Assembly: GCA_958450325.1 (NCBI GenBank)
Contig: OY288244.1
Span: 37,633,424 to 37,697,423 of the forward strand
Source: Agrostemma githago
Taxonomy: Eukaryota > Streptophyta > Magnoliopsida > Caryophyllales > Caryophyllaceae
Reading direction: 5' to 3'
DNA length: 64,000 nt
Shown here: positions 10,534-21,024 of the stretch, in pieces
Layout: every line of letters starts with the position of its first letter
Position numbering within the stretch: position 1 is the first letter of the stretch
Translations under genes and position numbers: made by a program
Notes under the pieces: model-generated
What the model was told of the DNA's origin: nothing
The model's input: the letters and a program-made list of their open reading frames with translations, nothing else
Databases searched by the model: none

Positions 10534-11406
10534 ATGACAGGAGTAGTGAACTTTGAAGACCCTAACTTCTTGGAATACCTAAAGAAAGCATTGGAGAACT
10601 ACCAGCCCAAGAATTCTCGTTTCCAAGCAAGAAGAGAGCCGGTGGACAAAATCAAAGTGAACGAACTCCCTGAGTTCAATGGAGGTACTGATCCTGAAGT
10701 CTATTTGGAGTGGGAAAGAAACATGGAGAAGCTTTTTGACTTCAAAGACTTGGAGGACGATGAGCGGTGCAAGTATGCAATTCTGAAGCTAAGCAAAGGA
10801 GCTTCTCTTTGGTATGAAGGGCTGAAGATACAACGCACCAGGGATGGAAAGGGTAAGATTTCTTCTTGGGAGTCCTTAAAACGTAAGCTACGTAAGAGGT
10901 ATGTTCCAACTACACATAAGTTATCCTTATACAAAAAGATTGCTAATCTCGTACAAGGAAAAATGAGTGTTAGCGAGTACATTGAAGAATTTGAGAACTT
11001 GGTACTAATGGGGGAAGTAGAAGAAAACGAAGAAATCAAAATGGCTAGGTTCTTACGTGGGTTAAATCGTAGTATTGCTAATACGGTTGATTTATGTCCC
11101 TGTTCTGATTTTGATACTTTATGTGGATTATGTTTAAAAATTGAGGCTCAAGGGAAAACTAAGTATGAAAATGAGTCTAGTAGGAGTCATACTTGGTCAC
11201 GAGGCGAGGGGAGTAACAAGACAAATTCAGTTAACACTAATCAACCCCTTATCATTAAGAGTAACCCGACTCAACCCACAAATAAGACACCCACTGAAAC
11301 TAGTTTGTCCAAGGTATGTTGCTTCAAATGTCAAGGCTTTGGTCACTACAAAAATGCGTGTCCTAATAAGAGAGTCGTTACCTTAAGAGAAATCATGCCT
11401 TTTTGA
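10534..11406 (+). pseudogene. gag: E4 gag (capsid and nucleocapsid)
   Basis: 290 residues from an ATG 25 bases after the PBS, starting MTGVVNFEDPNF. It contains the retrotransposon Gag capsid region (LPEFNGGTDPEVYLEWER, KGASLWYEGLK, LRKRYVPTTHKLSLYKKIA, GKMSVSEYIEEFENL) and one CCHC zinc knuckle (CFKCQGFGHYKNAC), so it would pack the element's RNA. It stops at TGA 11404-11406 just past the knuckle. The protease frame resumes in phase at 11413, so this is an in-frame stop between Gag and PR. G-type relatives have no stop here, so it is probably damage, but a readthrough stop cannot be excluded. Confidence 0.85.
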
Positions 11407-11412
11407 GAGGAG

Positions 11413-14184
11413 ATGTGGGAGGAGGAACAACGCATAGGGGCTGTGTTTAATGAGGGAGAGGAAGAAGAGGATGAAGAAAGAGAGGACTATGAACCCCCAA
11501 CGTATGATACTGTTTTGGTACTACGTACACTTCATGCTAACCCCATCCCACACAACACCGGACAAAGGGATCAACTCTTCCACACTAAATGTCAAGTTAA
11601 CAACAAATGGTGTAGCTTGATCATTGATGGGGGTAGTTGCACAAATGTTGCCTCAACTGAAATGGTAACTAAACTAGGCCTAACCACCACTAGTCACCCT
11701 AGACCGTATGCACTACATTGGTTGGGACGATGGGAACAAAGTAAGGGTCACTAAGCAAGTAAGAGTAGGCTTAGCCATGGGGTCTTATGTCGATGAGGTT
11801 TTATGTGATGTCATCCCTATGGATGCGTGTCATATACTTTTGGGACGTCCTTGGCAGTTTGATAGGGATGTAGTACACCATGGGAGAAGGAATGAATACG
11901 AGTTAGGGGATAAGGGAAAGAAAATCGTTCTAAAACCCATGACTCCTCAAGCTGTTAGAGCTATGACAGCCAACAAAACTAAAAAGCCTAACCTCACCAT
12001 CTTTGCTAGTGAGAGTGAAGTAGAACAGGCTTTACAAGGGGGGGAACGTGTATTTGTCATGGTTGCTAGAGAGGAACCCTTAGTAGTTGAGAATGGGCTT
12101 GGAGGAAGGCCATTTGAGGAATTGTTACATGAGTTTGAGGACGTTTTCCCGGAGGAATTACCGGTTGGTTTACCACCTATTCGAGGCATAGAACACCAAA
12201 TCGACCTCGTTCCAGGAGCAGCCTTACCAAATAAGGCAGCCTATAGGTGTAATCCTGAGGAGACTAAGGAACTACAAAGACAAATTGATGAGTTAATGAG
12301 TCGAGGGTATGTACGTGAAAGCATTAGTCCTTGTGCTGTTCCAGTCCTCTTAGTACCTAAGAAAGATGGGACTTGGAGAATGTGTGTGGATAGTAGAGCC
12401 ATTAACAACATCACCATCAAATATAGATTTCTTATTCCAAGGTTGGATGATATGTTGGACGAGCTTCATGGGGCTGTGATCTTCTCCAAAATCGACTTAA
12501 GAAGTGGGTATCATCAAATTAGAATGAGAGAAGGGGATGAGTGGAAGACAGCTTTCAAGACCAAGCATGGGCTCTATGAGTGGACGGTCATGCCATTTGG
12601 CCTCACCAACGCCCCAAGCACATTAATGAGGCTAATGAATGAAATACTCAAGGCCTATTTAGGTCGATTCATTGTGGTTTATTTGGATGATATTCTTGTT
12701 TATAGCAGGTCTTTGGTGGAGCATATGGAGCACTTAAGGCTACTATTTACAACACTACGCAAGCAACAACTCTTTGGCAAGAAGGAGAAGTGTGCTTTCT
12801 TTGTAGAAAGTGTGGTGTTCCTTGGATATGTAGTGTCCAAAGATGGAGTGTCCGTGGATCAAACCAAGGTAGAATCCATCCGTACTTGGCCAATCCCTTC
12901 CACCATTACGGAAGTAAGATCATTCCATGGGTTGGCTTCCTTCTACAGAAGGTTCATTAAGTACTTTAGTACCATCACAAGTCCTATCACCGAATGCTTG
13001 AAGAAAGGTGCGTTCGTTTGGTCCAAAGCTGCCCAAGATGCTTTTGAAGCCATCAAGGAGAAGTTATGTTCCGCTCCTATTCTAGCTCTTCCTGATTTCT
13101 CTCAACCATTTGAGGTTGAATGTGACGCTAGTGGAGTAGGAATTGGTGATGTTCTCGTGCAAAATAGGCGTCCCATTGCCTACTTTTCAGAAAAACTCAA
13201 TGGAGCAAGGCTGAACTATTGCACCTATGACAAGGAATTCTATGCCATAGTAAGAGCTCTTGATCATTGGAGTCATTATCTTCGTACTAACCACTTTATT
13301 CTCCATTCAGATCATGAGTCCCTAAAGTACATCAATGGCCAACAAAAACTAAGTCCAAGGCATGCCAAGTGGGTGGAATTCTTGCAATCCTTTCATTTCT
13401 CTTCAAAGTACAAGGACGGTAAAAGTAACGTAGTGGCTGATGCATTATCTCGCCGCTATACTCTATTGTCTCCTTTGGATGTTAGATTGCTTGGATTTGA
13501 AACTCTAAAGGATTACTACAACAACGATGCTGATTTTGGTGAAGCTTTCACCAAATGCAAGGAGGGAGCCTTTGACGAATTTGTTTTGCAGGAAGGATTT
13601 CTTTTCAAGGGAAATCGACTTTGTGTACCCAAGCATCCCATCAGAGAATTGCTGGTTAGGGAAGCTCATGGGGGAGGATTAGCGGGTCACTTTGGCATCA
13701 CAAGAACCTTGGAAGTCTTAAAAGAGCACTTCTTTTGGCCAAAGATGCAAGGGAGTGTCCAACATGTAGTGAGCAAGTGTGTGACTTGCCAATTTGCCAA
13801 AATTTCTTTCAAACCAGGAGTCTACATGCCCTTACCCACTCCTAACAGACCATGGGAAGATATGTCCATGGACTTCATTGTGGCCTTGCCAAGAACAGCT
13901 AGGGGGAAAGATGCTATCATGGTGGTGGTAGACCGGTTTTCAAAAATGGCTCATTTCATTGCTTGTCACAAAACCGGTGATGCTAGCAATGTAGCTGACT
14001 TATACTTCAAAGAGGTGGTACGTCTCCATGGAGTACCTAAGTCCATTGTTTCGGATCGTGATTCAAAGCTCCTTAGCTATTTTTGGAACACGTTATGGAG
14101 GAAGGTGGGAACCAAGCTCTTATTTAGCATTTCTCATCATCCACAAACAGATGGACAAACCGAAGTTACCAATCGCACTTTAGG
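11413..14184 (+). pseudogene. pol: E4 PR-RT-RH-integrase, frameshifted and cut by E7
   Basis: In phase with gag up to about 11754: an acidic linker (EEEEDEERED) and the protease with LIIDGGSCTNVAS. One extra G near 11725 shifts the frame; from 11708 a second frame runs through the rest of PR, RT (VYLDDILVYS), RNase H (ECDASGVGIG), the integrase zinc finger (HGGGLAGH, CVTC) and core (SMDFIV, SDRDSK, QTEVTNRT). It ends at CACTTTAGG (14184), where E7 is inserted; the C-terminus is at 1248-1940 on the - strand. The frameshift and the upstream stop make the copy defective, though RT and integrase residues are well kept. Confidence 0.88.
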
Positions 14185-14935
14185 TGATGTGAGTTGATAT
14201 GAACTTTGAAACAAGAATATGAAGTGGTATTAGTATTCTGAAATGGAACGTGAATGAGTAACCAAAACAGAAAGAAAGGGTAGTTTTAAGGAAGGATAAA
14301 CCGTAACCAAGGATAGTATGCTAGGTGAAGTAAACCTATACTTCAACAAAGCGGTTTGCTAGATCAAACACTCGATTGAAATAGCGAGTTTAGAGCTTGT
14401 AACGCGACTCACTCTAGACTTTGTCTTGTAAACTACAAGGACGAAACAGAAAGCTCAGCTTTACTCAAGTTTTAATTTGCAAATTGGATGATCTTATTCC
14501 TTCAAAATGGCCGGCTATATATAGCCTACAAGAGCCCTTAAACCGGTTGGTTTAGGGTGACAAAAACAAAGCTAAAACCATTGTGAACTAGGAGCTAATT
14601 ACAAAGTTGGGAGCTAATAACAAAGTGGTGTAAACATGGAGCTAAAAACAATGTTTGAAGAGGAGTAATCAGCCGTTGCACACCATGTGAACGTGGAGCC
14701 AAAACCAAAGCTTGCTGAAGTGCACACTATGCGAACATAACCATGGTGTGAACCCAAGTTAAAGTCTTCAATTCAGCTTGACTCCTTTGCTCCTTTATTC
14801 AGCTCCTATACGAGCTAACTTAGTACTTGGAGAAGGCATACTACTAGGCTGGTAGGTGGAGCTAGTGAGGCTTGACTAGAGCTATTAGGAGCTAGTGTTA
14901 CTTCATTGAACTCTTTAGCCTCTTCATTCGGATCA
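14185..14935 (-). repeat. E7 3' LTR
   Basis: 751 bp on the - strand between PPT (14936-14950) and target site TTAGG (14180-14184). Nearly identical to 1941-2688 but in opposite orientation. Confidence 0.92.
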
Positions 14936-17190
14936 TCTCCTCCCCCTTGAAAAGTAATTGTCCTCAATTCTTTGATATGATCTTATAAGGACCTTCAGCT
15001 CGTGGCATCAACTTATTCTTTCTTTTGCTTGGAAACCTCTCCTTTCTCAAGTGAACCCAAACTAAGTCACCCTCTTGAAAGAGTCTTGGCTTCCTGTTCT
15101 TGTTGGACCTTCTTTTGTAAGCTTCGTTAACCTCCTTGATCCTTTCTTGAATTTGCTCGTGGAGTTTGATCATAGCCTTTAGTTTGGACTCCGCATCCTT
15201 GTGAACTAGCTCATCCTTGGGTAGAGGAATCAGGTCCAAAGGCATGTAAGGATTGATCCCATACACGGCCTCAAAAGGGGAGTGAGAGGTAGCATAAGTG
15301 GGAGAGCGATTGTAGGCAAATTCAGCATGGGCAAGCTTGACATCCCAATCCTTTTGAGTCTTACTTACAAGGCCTCTTAATAACGTTCCCAAAGTGCGAT
15401 TGGTAACCTCAGTTTGTCCATCTGTTTGTGGATGATGAGAAGTGCTAAATAAGAGCTTGGTTCCCACCTTCCTCCATAATGTGTTCCAAAAGTAACTAAG
15501 GAACTTTGAATCACGATCAGAAACAATGGACTTGGGTATTCCATGGAGACGCACTACCTCTTTGAAGTATAAGTCAGCAACATTGCTAGCATCATCCGTT
15601 TTGTGGCAAGCAATGAAGTGAGCCATCTTGGAGAACCGATCTACCACCACCATGATAGCATCTTTTCCTCTAGCGGTTCTTGGCAAAGCTACAATGAAAT
15701 CCATGGATACATCTTCCCATGGTCTATTGGGAGTGGGCAAGGGTGTGTAAACTCCAGGTTTGAAAGAGCTTTTGGCGAATTGGCAAGTCACACACTTGCT
15801 TACTACATGCTGGACACTCCCTTGCATCTTTGGCCAAAAGAAGTGCTCCTTTAAGACCTCCAAGGTTCTTGTAATGCCAAAATGTCCCGCTAGTCCTCCT
15901 CCATGAGCTTCTCTAACCAGCAGCTCTCTAATGGGATGCTTAGGCACACACAGGCGGTTTCCTTTGAAAAGAAATCCTTCCTGCAACACAAATTCCTCAA
16001 AGGCTCCCTCCTTGCATTTGGTGAAGGTTTCACCAAAGTCAGTATCATTGTTGTAGTAGTCTTTTAGAGTTTCGAATCCGAGCAACCTCACATCCAAAGT
16101 AGATAGTAAGGTGTAGCGGCGGGATAGTGCATCAGCTACAACGTTACTCTTTCCATCTTTGTACTTTGAAGAGAAATGAAAGGATTGCAAAAATTCCACC
16201 CACTTGGCATGCCTTGGACTTAACTTTTGTTGGCCATTGATGTATTTGAGGGATTCATGATCTGAATGGAGAATAAAATGGTTAGTACGAAGGTAATGAC
16301 TCCAATGATCAAGAGCTCTTACTATGGCATAGAACTCCTTGTCGTAGGTGCAATAGTTCAGCCTTGCTCCATTGAGTTTTTCCGAGAAATAGGCAATGGG
16401 ACGCTTGTTTTGTACAAGAACAGCACCAATTCCTACTCCACTAGCGTCACATTCCACCTCAAATGCTAAGATAGGAGCGGAGCACAGCTTCTCTTTAATG
16501 GTTTCAAAGGCTTCTTGGGCAGCCTTGGTCCAAACAAATGCGCCTTTCTTCAAGCATTCGGTGATGGGATTTGTGATAGTGCTGAAGTCCTTGATGAATC
16601 TCCTGTAAAAAGAAGCCAAACCATGAAACGACCTTACTTCTGTAATGGTGGAAGGGATTGGCCAAGTACGTATGGATTCCACTTTGGTTTGATCAACTGA
16701 CACCCCTCCTTTGGACACTACGTAGCCAAGGAACACAACGCTCTCCACAAAGAAGGCACACTTCTCCTTTTTCCCAAATAGTTGTTGTTTGCGAAGTGTT
16801 GTGAAAAGTAGTCTCAAATGCTCCATATGTTCTTCCAAAGACCTGCTATACACAAGGATATCATCCAAGTAAACCACAATAAAGCGACCTAAGTAGGCCT
16901 TAAGTACCTCGTTCATTAACCTCATGAACGTGCTTGGAGCGTTGGTAAGACCAAATGGCATGACCGTCCACTCATAGAGTCCATGTTTGGTTTTGAAGGC
17001 GGTCTTCCATTCATCCCCTTCCCTCATTCTGATTTGATGGTACCCACTTCTTAGATCAATTTTGGAAAAGATCACTGCCCCATGAAGTTCATCTAACATA
17101 TCATCCAACCTTGGAATAGGAAACCTATACTTGATGGTGATGTTGTTAACGGCTCTACTATCTACACACATTCTCCAAGTTCCATCTTTC
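14936..17190 (-). pseudogene. pol: E7 inner unit: RT to integrase, truncated C-terminus
   Basis: An open frame of 735 residues (17171 to 14964, - strand): RT palm from CVDSRAVNN with VYLDDILVYS, RNase H, integrase HHCC finger and core, and the RLFQEGDLVWVHL region. Two deletions mark it: loss of about seven residues in the RNase H entry (SAPILA then FEVECDASG) and loss of the end of the integrase C-terminal region, so the frame ends at KIISKN. The second deletion is shared with the outer unit (34709-34884). At 17190 the frame is broken by E8; it resumes at 33232. Function as for other pol copies, but this one is dead. Confidence 0.85.
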
Positions 17191-17959
17191 TGATCCGAAT
17201 GAAGAGACTAAGGAGTTCAATGAAGTAACACTAGCTCCTATTAGCTCGAGTCAAGCCACACTAGCTCCTCCTACTAGCTTAGTGGTATGCCTCCTCCAAG
17301 TACTAAGTTAGCTCACAAGGAAGCTGAATAAAGGAGTAGAGAAGTCAAGGTTGATTATGGGCTGATTGGTTACTTCGTAATTGGCTCCATGTTCACATGG
17401 TGTGTACACTCAAGCTTTGGTGTTGGCTCCATGTTCACACAAGACTACACGGCTGGTGAAGCTTTGGTTTTAACTCCCTAGCTTTGGTTTTAACTCCATG
17501 TTTACACTAGCTTTGTTATTAGCTCCAACCTTGTAATTAGCTCCTAGTTCACAATAGTCTTAGCTTTGTTTTTGTCACCCTAAACCAACCGGTTTAAGGG
17601 CACTTGTAGGCTATATATAGCCGGTCATTTGAAGGAATAAAACATCCAATTTGCAAATTAAAAACCAAGTAAAAGTTAAGCTTTGAGCTTCCTTTTGTTT
17701 CGTCTTTGTAGTTTACAAGACAAGGTCTAGAGTGAGTCGCGTTACAAGCTCTAAACTCGTTATTTCAATCGAGTGTTTGATCTAGCAAAGCGCTTTGTTG
17801 AAGTATAGGTCTACTTCACCTAGCATACTATTCTTTGGTTACGGTTTATTCATCCTCAAACTATCTTTACCTTCTGTTTTGGTTACTTGTGTCACGTCCA
17901 TTTCAGAATACTAATCCATCTTTACATTCTTGTTTCAAAGTTCATATCAACTCACATCA
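17191..17959 (+). repeat. E8 5' LTR
   Basis: 769 bp, TGATCCGAATG to CTCACATCA. U3 has several AGCTTTGGTTTTAACTCC-like short repeats, an AACCGGTT palindrome, and a TATA palindrome at 17609-17622. Confidence 0.94.
17609..17622. promoter_or_regulatory. TATA box of E8 5' LTR
   Basis: GGCTATATATAGCC, a perfect palindrome, about 20 bp after ACCAACCGGTTTAAGG. Transcription is expected to start about 30 bp downstream on the + strand (inference). Confidence 0.7.
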
Positions 17960-17963
17960 TTAG

Positions 17964-17975
17964 TGGTATCAGAGC
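17964..17975 (+). other. E8 primer-binding site
   Basis: TGGTATCAGAGC, complementary to the 3' end of plant initiator-Met tRNA, four bases after the LTR end. Confidence 0.9.
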
Positions 17976-18000
17976 TTTGGTCATCCATCTAGACGTAAGC

Positions 18001-20104
18001 ATGGCAGGAGTTGTGAGCTTTGAAGACTCAAGCATCGTTAGTCTCTCTAAGTCCAATGGCGCACCTGGTCCTGAAGTCTACTTGGGAGAAAGAGGAGAAG
18101 AAGGAAAGAACTATGAGCTCCCAACGTTTGGTAATGTCCTAGTATTACGTACACTTCATGCTAATCCTATCCCACAAAACACCGAACAAAGAGACCAACT
18201 CTTTCACACAAAATGTCTAGTTAATACAAAGTGGTGTAGTTTGATTATTGATGGGGGTAGTTGTACGAATGTGGCCTCTACTGAAATGGTATCTAAGTTA
18301 GGTCTAACCACTACTAATCACCCTAAACCGTATGCTTTACATTGGTTAGATAATGAAAACAAAATCAAGGTCACAAAACAAGTAAGGGTGGGTTTAACTA
18401 TGGGGTCTTATGTCGATGAAATTCTTTGTGATGTTATCCCTATGGATGCTTGTCATATACTTTTGGGGCGACCTTGGCAGTTTGATAGGGACGTAGTTCA
18501 TCATGGTAGAAAGAATGAATATGAGTTGAGGGATAAGGGAAAGAAAATCGTTCTGAAACCCATGACTCCCCAAGCTGTTAGAGCTATGACCTCCAGCAAG
18601 AACAAGAAACCTAACCTCACCATCTTTGCTAGTGAAAATGAAGTAGAGCAAGCTATACAAGAAGGGGAACGTGTATTTGTCATGATGGCTAAAGAAAAAC
18701 CCGTAGAAGTTGAGAATAGACTTGGAGGAAAACCATTAGAGGAGTTGTTACACGAGTTTAAGGATGTCTTCCCCGAGGAATTACCCGTTGGTTTACCACC
18801 TATTAGAGGTATAGAACACCAAATCGACCTCATTCCAGGATCAACCTTACCCAATAAGGCTGCATATAGGTGTAATCCGGAGGAAACTAAGGAATTACAA
18901 AAACAAATAGATGAGTTAATGAGTAGAGGGTATGTGCGGGAGAGCCTTAGTCCTTGTGCTGTTCCAGTTCTTTTAGTACCTAAGAAGGATGGGACATGGA
19001 GAATGTGTGTAGATAGTAGAGCCGTTAACAACATCACCATCAAGTATAGGTTTCCTATTCCAAGGTTGGATGATATGTTAGATGAGCTTCATGGGGCGGT
19101 GGTCTTCTCCAAAATTGATCTAAGGAGTGGTTACCATCAAATCAGAATGAGGGAGGGAGATGAATGGAAGACCGCTTTCAAAACCAAACATGGACTATAT
19201 GAGTGGACGGTCATGCCATTTGGTCTTACCAACGCTCCGAGCACGTTCATGAGGTTAATGAACGAGGTACTTAAGGCCTACCTAGGTCGCTTTATTGTGG
19301 TTTACTTGGATGATATACTTGTGTATAGCAGGTCCTTGGAAGAACATATGGAGCACTTGAGGCTACTTTTCACCACACTCCGCAAACAACAACTTTTTGG
19401 GAAGAAGGAGAAGTGTGCCTTCTTTGTGGAGAGCGTAGTATTCCTTGGCTACGTAGTATCCAAAGGAGGGGTATCAGTTGATCAAACCAAAGTGGAATCC
19501 ATACGTACTTGGCCAATCCCTTCCACCATTACAGAAGTAAGGTCTTTTCATGGTTTGGCTTCTTTTTACAGGAGATTCATCAAGGATTTCAGCACTATCA
19601 CAAGCCCCATCACCGAGTGCTTGAAGAAAGGCGCATTTGTTTGGACCAAGGCTGCCCAAGAAGCCTTTGAAGCCATTAAAGAGAAGCTATGCTCCGCTCC
19701 TATCTTAGCCCTTCCTGATTTCTCTCAACCATTTGAGGTGGAATGTGACGCTAGTGGAGTTGGAATTGGTGCAGTTCTTGTGCAAAATAAGCGCCCCATT
19801 GCCTATTTCTCAGAGAAACTCAATGGAGCAAGGCTGAACTATTGCACCTACGACAAAGAGTTCTATGCTATAGTAAGAGCTCTTGATCATTGGAGTCATT
19901 ACCTACGTACTAACCATTTTGTTCTTCATTCAGATCATGAGTCTTTAAAATATATCAATGGCCAACAAAAGTTAAGTCCAAGGCATGCCAAGTGGGTGGA
20001 ATTCTTGCAATCCTTTCACTTCTCTTCAAAATACAAAGATGGAAAGAGTAACGTAGTAGCTGATGCACTATCCCGCCGCTACACTTTACTATCTACTTTG
20101 GATG
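18001..20104 (+). CDS. pol: E8 polyprotein block 1: vestigial Gag start, protease, RT, RNase H
   Basis: The start is the ATG at 18001 (MAGVVSFED), the position of the Gag start in full elements; the upstream in-frame ATG lies in the LTR. About 50 residues of stitched linker (PEVYLGERGEEG from the capsid entry, then YELPTFGNVLVLRTLH) lead straight into the aspartic protease (D84 in IIDGGS). RT follows with YLDD at residues 435-438 and RNase H with ECDASG near 581. The Gag capsid and CCHC knuckle are missing, without loss of frame. E9 interrupts the frame at 20104. This block would supply enzymes but no particle protein, so packaging needs Gag from another element (inference). Confidence 0.9.
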
Positions 20105-20983
20105 TGATCCGAATCAAGGAGCTACCAATCCAAGTAAGGAAGTTCTAAAGAGCTCAACTAAAGAATACTAGCTCCTACTTAAGCTTAGGCCAGCTACATT
20201 AGCAATAATAAGAAGTCTTGGAGCTAGCTCGAGTTTTGAGCTGAATAAGGGAGCAACTAATCAAGGTAAAATGAAGACATTAACTTAGGGTCACAATCAT
20301 TCAAGCATGGGTAATGGACTGAAGTTAAGAAGGGTTTAAAGGTGGTTGTGTTCTCTTGGTGTACACGGTCAAAAGGCTCTCTTGTTAGCCTTGTTTTTGG
20401 CTCCATGTTCACACCATTGCCGCGCCTCATTACTCCTACTCAAGCTTTGTTTTCATCTCCATGTTCACACAAGAAGACCACGGCTGATTACTCTTCATCA
20501 AGCTTTGGTTTTAACTCCTTGTTTACACTAGCTTTGTTTTTAACTCCAACCTTGTATTTAGCTCCTAGTTCACATTAGTCTTAGCTTTGTTATTGTCACC
20601 CTTGACCAACCGGTTTTAAGGGTCTTGTAGGCTATATATAGCCGGCCATTTGAAGGAATAAACATCATCCAATTTGCAAATTAAAACCCAAGTAAAAGTT
20701 AAGCTTTGAAGCTTCCTTTTGTTTCGTCTTTGTAGTTTACAAGACAAGGTCTAGAGTGAGTCGCGTTACAAGCTCTAAACTCGCTATTTCAATCGAGTGT
20801 TTGATCTAGCAAAGCGCTTTGTTGAAGTATAGGTCTACTTCACCTAGCATACTATCCTTTGGTTACGGTTTATTCATCCTCAAACTATCTTTACCTTCTG
20901 TTTTGGTTACTTGTTTCACGTCCATTTCAGAATACTAATCATATCTCTCATTCTTGTTTCAAAGTTCATATCAACTCACATCA
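20105..20983 (+). repeat. E9 5' LTR
   Basis: 879 bp, starting TGATCCGAATCAAGG (the G-type variant), ending CTCACATCA. TATA palindrome at 20630-20643. Confidence 0.94.
20630..20643. promoter_or_regulatory. TATA box of E9 5' LTR
   Basis: GGCTATATATAGCC, self-complementary, followed by GGCCATTTGAAGG as in P-type LTRs. Core promoter sequence is thus shared between G-type and P-type elements. Confidence 0.7.
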
Positions 20984-21024
20984 TTAGTGGTATCAGAGCT
21001 TTGGTCACCCATCTAGACGTAAGC

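Noticed and set aside
17887..18000. Upstream ATG extension of the E8 ORF
   Set aside because: It lies within the LTR and across the PBS; the conserved MAGV start at 18001 is shared by all subfamilies.
20342..20578. Small ORFs inside LTRs (also 23457-23693, 38256-38491, 38654-38884, 41776-42006, 61719-61949)
   Set aside because: They repeat because the LTRs repeat; they have low-complexity Ser/Leu composition from U3 repeats and no start context or domain.
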